Of a stretch of 64,000 nt of DNA, positions 55,842 through 64,000 are shown piece by piece. The notes beneath the pieces were generated by a model. That model was not told the origin of the DNA, did no database searches, and was given only the letters and a program-made list of their open reading frames with translations. The translations under genes were made by a program, and so were the position numbers. Each line of letters starts with the position of its first letter. Position 1 is the first letter of the stretch. Source of the stretch: Gp6-AA40 sp035711805 (GTDB lineage Bacteria > Acidobacteriota > Vicinamibacteria > Vicinamibacterales > UBA2999); the NCBI GenBank assembly GCA_035711805.1, contig DASTBV010000065.1:9585-73584 (forward strand), read 5' to 3'.

Positions 55842-57323
55842 ATGACGCGGCGGCTCATTGCGGTCACGATCGGCCTCGCCGCCACTGTCTCGTTTCTCAT
55901 CGGCCTGATCGTCGCCGGCACGATGACGCCCACGCCGGCGACGTCCGCGCCGGAGCCGCGGCTGGCCAGGACTCGTACCGTCAGCACGCCAGCTCCCGGC
56001 GCCGCCGTGACGTCGTTCGCGGACATTGCCGAACGATTGAATCCGGCTGTCGTCAACATCGACGCGACGATGACCGGAGCGGCGACCTCGCGGCGGCGCT
56101 CTGATTCTTCATTACCCGGCACACCCGAGTACGAGCGCCGCCAGCCGGCGCCGGATCGAGATACGCCGCGACGCGGCGCGGGGACCGGATTCATCATCGA
56201 CCCGTCCGGTTACATCCTCACCAACCATCACGTCATCGCCGACTCGAGCCGCATCTCCGTCCGGCTGACCGACGGGCGCACGCTGCGCGCCCGGCGCATC
56301 GGCTCGGATCCGGACACCGACATCGCCCTCATCAAGGTCGAGTCGCCGCGGCCGCTGCCGCACGCTGTACTCGGTGATTCGGATGAGCTGCGCGTCGGGG
56401 AGTGGGTCCTGGCGATCGGCAATCCGCTGGCCTATGAGCACACGGTCACGGTCGGCGTCGTCAGCTACATTGGACGCAAGCTGTTCGACTCGGCGCTGGA
56501 CCGGTACATCCAGACGGACGCGGCCATCAACTTCGGCAACAGCGGCGGCCCGCTCATCAACTCGCGCGGCGAAGTCATCGGCATCAACGCGGCGATCAGC
56601 TCGCGTGCCGCGAATATCGGCTTTGCGGTCCCCATCAACCAGGCGACCGCTATCCTGCCGCAGCTTCGCGAACATGGTCAGGTGTCGCGCGGCTATATCG
56701 GCGTGGCACTGAAAAAGGTCGATCCCGACCTGCAGCGCTCGCTTTCGCTCAGGACGTCCGCCGGCGCGCTGGTGCAGGACGTGCCGGAGGGAACGCCGGC
56801 CTGGCGCGCCGGTTTGCAACCCTACGACGTGATCGTGGCGGTTGATGGTCGCCAGGTGACGGAGAACGACGGCCTGATCCAGATCATCGCCGGCAGCAAG
56901 CCGGGAACCGTCGCGACGCTCCAGATCGTCCGCGGCGGTCGGACGATGAATGTGCCGGTGAAGCTGGCGGAACGCCCGCTCCGCGCTGAGAACGAGGGGG
57001 CCGAGGAGCGTCCGCGGCCGCGGCGCCGTGAGCTGCCGCTCGCAGGAATGGCCGTTCGGAATCTCGACGAGGAGCTGCTCAAGCATCTCAACCTGGCGGC
57101 GGACACGCGCGGCGTCGTGGTTTCCCAGGTCGATCCTGCCGGCGCCGCGTTCGACGCCGACATCCAGCGCGGGCACGTGGTGACCGAGATCAACCGGCAG
57201 CCCGTGCGATCGGTTGACGATTTCAAGCGTATCGTCGGCGCCGCCAAATCGGGCGACGTGCTGACCCTCTACATCTACAACCCAGGGTCGGGACGGGCGC
57301 TCCACACGCTCAAAATCGACTGA
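55842..57323 (+). CDS. HtrA/DegP-type serine protease with two PDZ domains
   Basis: This is a 493-residue protein. An N-terminal membrane helix or signal (LIAVTIGLAATVSFLIGLIV) is followed by a protease domain with His130 (TNHHVIA), Asp160 (DTDIALIK) and Ser234 (GNSGGPLIN). PDZ1 covers about 280-370. A charged linker (RPRPRRRELP) leads to PDZ2 (400-490). It should degrade or refold damaged envelope proteins. The ATG at 55842 follows AGGA. Confidence 0.93.
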   Translation: MTRRLIAVTIGLAATVSFLIGLIVAGTMTPTPATSAPEPRLARTRTVSTPAPGAAVTSFADIAERLNPAVVNIDATMTGAATSRRRSDSSLPGTPEYERRQPAPDRDTPRRGAGTGFIIDPSGYILTNHHVIADSSRISVRLTDGRTLRARRIGSDPDTDIALIKVESPRPLPHAVLGDSDELRVGEWVLAIGNPLAYEHTVTVGVVSYIGRKLFDSALDRYIQTDAAINFGNSGGPLINSRGEVIGINAAISSRAANIGFAVPINQATAILPQLREHGQVSRGYIGVALKKVDPDLQRSLSLRTSAGALVQDVPEGTPAWRAGLQPYDVIVAVDGRQVTENDGLIQIIAGSKPGTVATLQIVRGGRTMNVPVKLAERPLRAENEGAEERPRPRRRELPLAGMAVRNLDEELLKHLNLAADTRGVVVSQVDPAGAAFDADIQRGHVVTEINRQPVRSVDDFKRIVGAAKSGDVLTLYIYNPGSGRALHTLKID

Positions 57324-57341
57324 TCGTGCCGGCACCCCGAG

Positions 57342-57359
57342 GTCCGGCTGAAGCCGGAC
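57342..57359 (+). repeat. dispersed GTCCGGC palindrome, copy 8
   Basis: GTCCGGCT-ga-AGCCGGAC is followed by ACGACG, close to the usual ACTACG. It ends seven bases before the start codon at 57367. Confidence 0.8.
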
Positions 57360-57366
57360 ACGACGA

Positions 57367-58794
<1,428 letters not shown>

Positions 58795-58804
58795 GCCCGT
58801 ACGC

Positions 58805-58810
58805 GATAAT
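58805..58810 (+). promoter_or_regulatory. -10 element of rnpB
   Basis: GATAAT ends about six bases before the predicted RNA 5' end. No clear -35 is seen in the end of the upstream gene. Confidence 0.4.
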
Positions 58811-58814
58811 CAAG

Positions 58815-59270
58815 AAGTCGCAGTCACCCAGACGATCGCCCGCCGTAGCGGCGACGCCCGAAGGGCGGAGCGCGAAGGCGGGAGGAAAGTCCGAGCTCCA
58901 GAGGGCAGTGCGCCGGGTAATTCCCGGGCAGGGCAACCTGACGGACCAGTGGCACAGAAAAGATACCGCCCCGGGCGAGGCGCGTAAGCGCCGAGTCGAG
59001 GGGTAAGGGTGAAAAGGTGCGGTAAGAGCGCACCGCGCCGGCGGTAACGCCGGTGGCAGGCAAAACCCCGCACGGAGCAAGACCAAATAGGGTGGCGCTA
59101 CAGGACTGCCCGTCCGAAGCCACCGGGTAGGTCGCTCGAGCCCGTGAGCAATTACGGGCCTAGAGGAATGATCGTCTCCACTTCGCGCTTGATGGGCGAG
59201 GCGGCTTGTCCGCCGTCGTCCCGAAGGGCGGAGGCGGAACAGAACTCGGCTTATCGGGCGGCTGCGACAC
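58815..59270 (+). ncRNA. rnpB: RNase P RNA, bacterial type A, with enlarged helices
   Basis: Conserved elements are in order: GGAGGAAAGTCCGAGCTCC, GGCACAGAAAAGATACCG, GGGTGAAAAGGTGCGGTAAG with GCGCACCG, GCACGGAGCAAGACC, GGTAGGTCGCTCGAGCC and TAGAGGAATGATCG. P1 pairs GTCGCAG (58817-58823) with CTGCGAC (59262-59268), and T5 follows at 59271, giving a terminator. At 456 bases it is longer than usual (350-410). The extra length lies in an early helix (58838-58880) and in one near 59180-59240. Both hold GCCCGAAGGGC-like hairpins related to dispersed repeats. It is the catalytic RNA that cuts tRNA 5' leaders. Confidence 0.95.
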
Positions 59271-59276
59271 TTTTTC

Positions 59277-59315
59277 GAATCCCAAACCTCAAATCCCAAA
59301 ACCCAAAACCCAACG
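59277..59315. repeat. AATCCCA / AACCCA array after rnpB
   Basis: Units AATCCCA, AACCTCA, AATCCCA, AAACCCA and AAACCCA follow the rnpB T-run and end 12 bases before the next start codon. The motif is the complement of the TTGGGAT array at 29826. Confidence 0.75.
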
Positions 59316-59327
59316 TACAATTTCCAC

Positions 59328-60494
59328 ATGCTCAGCAGAGTCGTCATCCTGGTGCTGGCTGTCGTGGCGGCGACCGCGCTGGGCGTGGCCCAGGCGCCGC
59401 AGGGGCCGCAGAGCCAGGGCGCCATCCGCAACCGGCCCGGCGCCGACCGCGCGCCCGAATTTCCCGCGCCCAGCATCCTCGACTACAAACCGCGGTCCAC
59501 GCTCGTCGTCCCGCAGCATCAGGTGCCGCGCGCGAAGTATCCGGTCATCGACTTCCACAGCCACCAGCCGGCGCCGATCACCGAAGCCGCCTTCGACACG
59601 ATCGTCGCGTCGATGAATCCGCTCAATCTGCAGGTGCTGATCAACACCAGCGGCGTGTCGGGCGATCGGCTCGTGCAGGCGATGCAGGCTCTCCGGACGA
59701 GCAAGCACAAAGACCGGATGGTGCAGTTCACCAACATCACCTTCAACAATGTCGGTCCCGGGTTCGGCCAGCGCGCGGCGCAGCAGCTCGAGGCCGACGT
59801 CAAGGCCGGAGCGCTCGGCGTTGGCGAGATCAACAAAGGCTTCGGGTTGAGCGCACGGAAGGCCGACGGGACGCGTCTCAAGATCGACGACCCGGAGCTC
59901 GATCCGATCTGGCAGACCGCGGCGCGGCTCAATATTCCGATCTTCATTCACACGGCCGACCCGCAGGAGTTTTTCCAGCCGATCAACTATCAGAACGAAC
60001 GCTGGCTCGAGCTCGCGCTCTTCCGCGATCGACGGTTCCCGTCGCCTCCGAATCCGACGTTCGAGGAGTTGATGGGGGAGCGCGATCGCCTGTTCAAGCG
60101 TCACCCGAAGACGACGTTCGTCACGGCGCACCTGGGGTGGCACGCCAACGACCTGGCCCGGTTGGGGCGGATGTTCGACGCGATGCCGAACCTGTATTCG
60201 GAAGTGGGAGCGGTCCTCTACGACCTCGGGCGGCAGCCACGGATGGCGCGCGAGTTCCTCATCAAGTACCAGGACCGCGTGCTGTTCGGGAAGGACAGCT
60301 ACCAGCCGGATGAATTCCCGTACTACTGGCGGGTGTTCGAGACGGCCGACGAGTATTTCGACTACTACCGCGACTACCACGCGTTCTGGAAGCTGTACGG
60401 CCTGGATCTGCCCGATCAGGTGCTGCGGAAGCTTTATTACCAGAATGCGCTGAAGCTCGTGCCCGGGATCCCGCGCGCCGGTTTCCCGCGGTAA
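59328..60494 (+). CDS. secreted amidohydrolase family protein (TIM barrel)
   Basis: This is a 388-residue protein with a signal peptide ending GVAQ. VIDFHSHQP gives the H-x-H metal site, and IPIFIHTADPQEFF, TTFVTAHLGWHANDL and VLFGKDSYQPDEF supply later ligands. This fits the amidohydrolase-2 family, which includes decarboxylases and lactonases. Export is unusual for the family but common in soil bacteria. The substrate is unknown. Confidence 0.85.
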   Translation: MLSRVVILVLAVVAATALGVAQAPQGPQSQGAIRNRPGADRAPEFPAPSILDYKPRSTLVVPQHQVPRAKYPVIDFHSHQPAPITEAAFDTIVASMNPLNLQVLINTSGVSGDRLVQAMQALRTSKHKDRMVQFTNITFNNVGPGFGQRAAQQLEADVKAGALGVGEINKGFGLSARKADGTRLKIDDPELDPIWQTAARLNIPIFIHTADPQEFFQPINYQNERWLELALFRDRRFPSPPNPTFEELMGERDRLFKRHPKTTFVTAHLGWHANDLARLGRMFDAMPNLYSEVGAVLYDLGRQPRMAREFLIKYQDRVLFGKDSYQPDEFPYYWRVFETADEYFDYYRDYHAFWKLYGLDLPDQVLRKLYYQNALKLVPGIPRAGFPR

Positions 60495-60505
60495 CCCGTA
60501 CCCCT

Positions 60506-61450
60506 ATGGCCTCATATCTCGTCACCGGCGGCGCCGGTTTCATCGGGTCGCATCTTGCCGAGGAGCTCGCCCGCCGGGGCGAACGCGTGCGCATCGCGGA
60601 CAGCTTCATCACCGGGAAGCGCGAAAACCTGAAGCACATCCCGGGCGTCGAGTTGATCGAAGGCGATTTGGCCGACCTCGCCGTCGCGCAGCAAGCCGTG
60701 GCGGGGGTCGATTACGTACTGCATCAGGCGGCAATCCCGTCGGTGCCGCGCTCCGTTCAGGATCCGATCACCTCGAATCGCGCCAACATCGACGCGTCGG
60801 TGAACGTGCTCGTCGCCGCGCGTGATGCCGGTGTCCGCCGCCTGGTCTATGCAGGGTCGTCCTCCGCTTATGGCGACACGCCCACCCTGCCGAAGGTCGA
60901 GACGATGGGGACGGCGCCGCGGTCGCCGTATGCGCTGCAGAAGCTTGTGGCCGAGCAGTACTGTCAGATGTTCACCCGGTTGTACGGGCTGGAGACGGTG
61001 ACCATCCGCTACTTCAATGTGTTTGGACCGCGGCAGGACCCCTCGTCGCCGTACTCGGGCGTCATCTCGTTGTTCATTCGCGCGCTGGTGGAGGGACGTC
61101 AGCCGACGATCTACGGCGATGGCGAGCAGACGCGGGACTTCACCTACGTCGCCAATGTCGTAGACGGAGTGCTGCGGGCGTGCACGGCGCCCGATGCGAG
61201 CGGGGAAGTCATCAATGTCGCAACGGGCGGACGCATCTCTCTCAACCAGCTCTTCGACGTGCTCAAAGGTCTGACCGGGGCTGACTCGAGCCCCCTCTAT
61301 GCCGAGCCGCGCGCCGGCGACGTGCGCGACTCGCAGGCCGACATCGGCAAGGCCCGCCGTCTGCTCGGCTACCAGCCGCTCGTCGCGCTCGACCAGGGCC
61401 TGGCACAGACGGTGGCCTGGTACCGCAAAACTCAAACGACTGCGGCGTAG
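60506..61450 (+). CDS. NAD-dependent epimerase/dehydratase (UDP-glucose 4-epimerase-like)
   Basis: This is a 314-residue extended SDR. It has the GGAGFIGSHLAEEL loop, HQAAIPSVPRS, SSSAYGD, YALQK (catalytic Tyr-x3-Lys) and RYFNVFGPRQDP. It most likely changes a UDP-sugar at C4, for cell-surface polymers; exact sugar unknown. There is no ribosome-binding site of note. It ends ten bases from the convergent propeller gene. Confidence 0.9.
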   Translation: MASYLVTGGAGFIGSHLAEELARRGERVRIADSFITGKRENLKHIPGVELIEGDLADLAVAQQAVAGVDYVLHQAAIPSVPRSVQDPITSNRANIDASVNVLVAARDAGVRRLVYAGSSSAYGDTPTLPKVETMGTAPRSPYALQKLVAEQYCQMFTRLYGLETVTIRYFNVFGPRQDPSSPYSGVISLFIRALVEGRQPTIYGDGEQTRDFTYVANVVDGVLRACTAPDASGEVINVATGGRISLNQLFDVLKGLTGADSSPLYAEPRAGDVRDSQADIGKARRLLGYQPLVALDQGLAQTVAWYRKTQTTAA

Positions 61451-61460
61451 GAGTTGTCCG

Positions 61461-62546
61461 CTACGGACGTACGGTGAGGCCGTGGATCGCACATCCTCCG
61501 CTTCCGGTCGGCGGCTGCGGAAGCGGCGGGCCGCACGTCGCGGGGTTGAACGGCGCGGGCGGAGAGAGTTGAAGGAATGTGACGGTCTGCTGGTTGACCG
61601 TGACGATCGCGAGCTGACCGGACGCGCGAAGCGATACGAAGAGTGTATTGCCGCGCACGCTGAGCGCGTCCGGCTCATCGTTCCCCGCACCCGGTGTCAC
61701 GTCGAGCGGCAGCACAGCTATCGGACTGGCAACCGGGCTGGTGAGGTCCGCCAGGATGATCTCGTCGCTATGCGGTGACGTGCCGAACCCGACCTTCTCG
61801 TTCGGGCTCATGGCGAAGCTGTGCCAATCGGACGCGCCGAGAGTGCCAGCGTCGACGAGCGTGTCTGTGGCAGTGTCCAGGCGATAGAGATGACCACCTC
61901 CACCGCTGGAGGCGACGGTCACTATCCGTCCCCGCTTGGACTTGATCATGCCGCAAGCCACAAAGCCGTCGGTGTCGAACGTGCCGATATGGGTCATCGT
62001 CTGCACGTCGACGATGGCGATTCCGCTCGGACGCAATGAGACATACGCCCGTTCGCCGTCGTCCCGGAACACCGAGCAGATCGGCGCTCTTCCCAACGAC
62101 GCGAAGGAGAGGCTCCCGACCACCTGCCAGCTTTCCGCCGCTTCATCGGCGGCAACTTTGATCAGACTCATTGATGCCAGTTGGGCGACGAGGAGGACCG
62201 ATCCATCCGGCGACGGCTTCGCCTGGTGCGTCAGCGTCGGCCCGAGATTCAGCGTTTGCACGACCTTACGGTCGTCAGCGCGGATGATGGTCAGGTCGCC
62301 ATTCCTCATCCCCGCCACGTAGGCGTAGTCGCCCAGCGGCGAGAACGTGGTGATATGCGGGCCGATCCCCGGCACGGGAACCGTCTCGATTGCCGAGCCG
62401 TGTCCGTGGACGATGAATAAGCGATCGGTGCCTTGACTCGTCACCCACAGCTCGCCGGCGTCTCCGTTCGCTCGGGCGCGCGGGGTTGTGCTCATCAGAG
62501 CGAGCAACACGATCGTTGCGCCCGCGGCTTGCTGATGCTTCTTCAT
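61461..62546 (-). CDS. secreted YncE-like beta-propeller protein
   Basis: This is a 361-residue protein with a signal peptide (GATIVLLALMSTTPRARA). It has repeated blades such as ELWVTSQGTDRLFIVHGHGS, DYAYVAGMRNGDLTIIRADD and ERAYVSLRPSGIAIVDVQTM. The surface propeller role may be binding or sensing. The start at 62546 follows GGGAGA and begins the signal. It is divergent from the HxlR regulator, which may control it. Confidence 0.8.
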   Translation of the reverse strand: MKKHQQAAGATIVLLALMSTTPRARANGDAGELWVTSQGTDRLFIVHGHGSAIETVPVPGIGPHITTFSPLGDYAYVAGMRNGDLTIIRADDRKVVQTLNLGPTLTHQAKPSPDGSVLLVAQLASMSLIKVAADEAAESWQVVGSLSFASLGRAPICSVFRDDGERAYVSLRPSGIAIVDVQTMTHIGTFDTDGFVACGMIKSKRGRIVTVASSGGGGHLYRLDTATDTLVDAGTLGASDWHSFAMSPNEKVGFGTSPHSDEIILADLTSPVASPIAVLPLDVTPGAGNDEPDALSVRGNTLFVSLRASGQLAIVTVNQQTVTFLQLSPPAPFNPATCGPPLPQPPTGSGGCAIHGLTVRP

Positions 62547-62687
62547 GGCTGTCTCCCTTCCTCGGATCGTTTGCCGGAGGCGACTGACAGTACGGCGCGG
62601 AAGACCTTCGGCGGAAGTGCAACGAGCGGACTGAATCGGTTCAATTCTTGGACTGGCATGGGGGGCCCTGGCGTGCCAGGATTCCGC

Positions 62688-63422
62688 ATGCAGAAATACA
62701 AGCAGTACTGTCCCGTTGCACGGGCGTCGGAAATCCTGGCCGATCGATGGACGCCGCTCATCGTGCGGGAGCTCATCCTCGGGAGCCATCGTTTCAACGA
62801 AATCGAGCGTGGACTCCCCGGCATCTCGCGGTCGCTGCTTGCGTCGCGCCTCCGCGACCTGGAAGACGCGGGCGTCGTTGAGCGGTTACCGGCTGCACAG
62901 CCAAAAGTCACGGCGTATCACCTCTCTGAGGCCGGGAGGGAGCTCAAAACCGTCATTGAAACGCTTGGTGCCTGGGGCGTCCGGTGGGCCTTCGGTGAAC
63001 CGAGACCTGAAGAGCTGGACGCGGGGTTATTGATTTGGAGGATTCACCAGAGGATCAACCGCGAGCTCTTGCCGGAGCGGCGCACAATCGTCGAGTTCGA
63101 TTTCACCGGTCCTCGCGGACGGCGAGTCTGGCTGCTCCTCGAGCCACGGGAAGTGTCAGTCTGCGTAACGCCCCCTGGGTTCGACTCCGATCTCATCGTC
63201 CATGCGGATCTGGCGTTCTTTTATCGCGTGTGGTTGGGACACATCGAGTACGAGAGCGCTATTCGCTGTCGGTCGGTGGTTGTCGAGGGGCTGCCTGCCC
63301 TCGCGAAGCAGCTTCCGCACTGGTTCATGTGGAGCCCGATGGCCCGTTTCGTTCGGGAACACGAGCAGGCGGCTGCACCCTCCGCCGGCCTTGTCGGTGC
63401 GGCCGAGCGCCGTGCCAGATGA
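62688..63422 (+). CDS. HxlR-type transcriptional regulator
   Basis: This is a 244-residue protein. A winged helix of the HxlR kind fills residues 5-95 (YCPVARASEILADRWTPLIV, ISRSLLASRLRDLEDAGVVE). An extra domain of about 130 residues follows, with an SCP2-like look (VCVTPPGFDSDLIVHADLAF). The Cys at residue 8 may sense redox state or electrophiles. The ATG at 62688 is chosen because the family begins near it and AGG lies eight bases upstream. Confidence 0.85.
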   Translation: MQKYKQYCPVARASEILADRWTPLIVRELILGSHRFNEIERGLPGISRSLLASRLRDLEDAGVVERLPAAQPKVTAYHLSEAGRELKTVIETLGAWGVRWAFGEPRPEELDAGLLIWRIHQRINRELLPERRTIVEFDFTGPRGRRVWLLLEPREVSVCVTPPGFDSDLIVHADLAFFYRVWLGHIEYESAIRCRSVVVEGLPALAKQLPHWFMWSPMARFVREHEQAAAPSAGLVGAAERRAR

Positions 63423-64000
63423 CGGCGGCCGGCGTCACGCCGGTTAACGATCGCTCGCGGGCGATCTCGCGATCCGTACTCGCCGCTCCTGCGGCACCTT
63501 CCCTCCGCGTTCGCAGGGGGCCCGCCTCGGATAGCCGATGGACCATTATCGGGACGGGACCGGTCTTCCGGCTTCCGCAAGACCCAGATGCCCAAGGCGT
63601 GACGGCCGTCACTTGCGCGTCCGGGCGATGGACTGCGCTGTCGTTATACCGAGTCGCATTGGCTGATCTCCCTCTACCTGTCTAAGACTCTCATGAGCGG
63701 TCAATCGGCTGGGACCGAGATGAGCAGGGCGTAACGCCGGTTCACGATTCCTCACCGGCCGATCTCGCGGCCATTCCAGCGGAACCCGGAAGTCCTCTTC
63801 TGTAACGAAGTTCCGCGATCAGCACGCGGTGACGCCGCGCGGCCGGAGGCTTGCCCTCGAGCCTGGCGTCCCGGCGGGTGCGTCTTGGTTCAACGAGTGC
63901 CCGGCTCACCCATCGTGCTCGTCGGGAACTTTCGCGCAGGGGAACCATGTGGCAGGTCGACGCGAACCGTTCCTTTCAGCTCCGCACGTTTCCGCCTCGC
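63423..64000. other. end of window without a convincing gene
   Basis: No frame here shows a known domain or a good start. Two imperfect direct repeats occur, ACGCCGGTTAACGAT...GGCGATCTCGCG (63433-63472) and ACGCCGGTTCACGAT...GCCGATCTCGCG (63733-63769), 300 bases apart. The reverse frame at 63742-63948 is short, Arg-rich and closed by a stop just upstream. The interval may hold decayed DNA or the regulatory region of a gene beyond the edge. Confidence 0.4.

Noticed and set aside
63035..63685. 216-codon plus-strand frame overlapping the HxlR gene
   Set aside because: It lies out of frame over the conserved second half of the regulator and encodes an Arg/Ser/Pro-rich product of no recognisable kind.
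63742..63948. 68-codon minus-strand frame near the window end
   Set aside because: It is Arg-rich, has no domain and is closed by a stop just upstream, so it is not the end of a longer gene.

Overview
The window is GC-rich and densely coded. It most likely comes from the chromosome of an Acidobacteriota bacterium, probably of the class Vicinamibacteria. This is an inference from the gene families present: a TIGR03435 soil-associated protein, a VWA protein of the type common in Acidobacteria, a Cys-type CcmE, and many secreted proteins of unknown function. No 16S gene is present to settle it. Most genes are housekeeping, and start/stop overlaps of the ATGA, GTGA and TTGA type are very frequent.

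Layout. 0-4.7 kb: a small secreted protein, release factor 3 (prfC), a dienelactone hydrolase, a secreted protein with an internal duplication, and truA. 4.8-8.8 kb: trehalose/glycogen enzymes (treZ and a glycogen-debranching enzyme). 8.8-14.2 kb, minus strand: tRNA-Phe, a PpiC lipoprotein, an S4 RNA-binding protein, a WYL regulator and a UPF0182 membrane protein. 14.7-15.85 kb: recA with a readable promoter and a structured leader. 15.9-17.5 kb: a gene-poor interval holding a chain of very small, mostly single-membrane-span ORFs. 17.5-26.3 kb: a thiolase, an ECF sigma-factor cluster, a DUF721/DciA-like gene overlapping a secreted-protein gene tail to tail, maf, a second glucan-debranching-type enzyme and an SDR. 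26.3-33.8 kb: a cytochrome c maturation operon (ccmE, a ccmF-ccmH fusion, a CcmI-like zinc-ribbon protein, an unknown secreted protein, ccmA, ccmB, ccmC, ccmD, a small membrane protein). 33.9-36.5 kb, minus strand: aroA, aroK and a phosphoesterase. 36.5-47 kb: a VWA protein, an RsbW-like ATPase, an inositol-phosphatase-family protein, outer-membrane barrels, polyprenyl-sugar-type glycosyltransferases, ttcA, dtd, a dapF-like gene and an SLC13 transporter. 47.1-58.8 kb: a lipoprotein, radC, larC, metG, a TatD nuclease, a polyprenyl synthase, ligA, an HtrA protease and an NtrC-type regulator. 58.8-59.3 kb: RNase P RNA (rnpB). 59.3-63.4 kb: an amidohydrolase, an NAD-dependent epimerase, a beta-propeller protein and an HxlR regulator. 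The last 0.6 kb shows no convincing gene.

Three families of non-coding repeats run through the window. (1) Tandem 7-base units, often followed by their inverted copies, sit at gene 3' ends. One such array has become the hydrophobic core of a signal peptide inside the ccm operon. (2) A short palindrome of the form GTCCGsC...GsCGGAC, usually followed by ACTACG, occurs at least eight times. Copies lie in the recA leader and inside the metG reading frame. (3) A larger GCGAGCCT...AGGCTCGC palindrome occurs twice. The best candidates for undescribed biology are the small-ORF cluster at 15.9-17.5 kb and the heptamer arrays with their coding capture. Points of biochemical interest are the C-x3-Y CcmE, the CcmF-CcmH fusion, and a DapF homologue that lacks its second catalytic cysteine.
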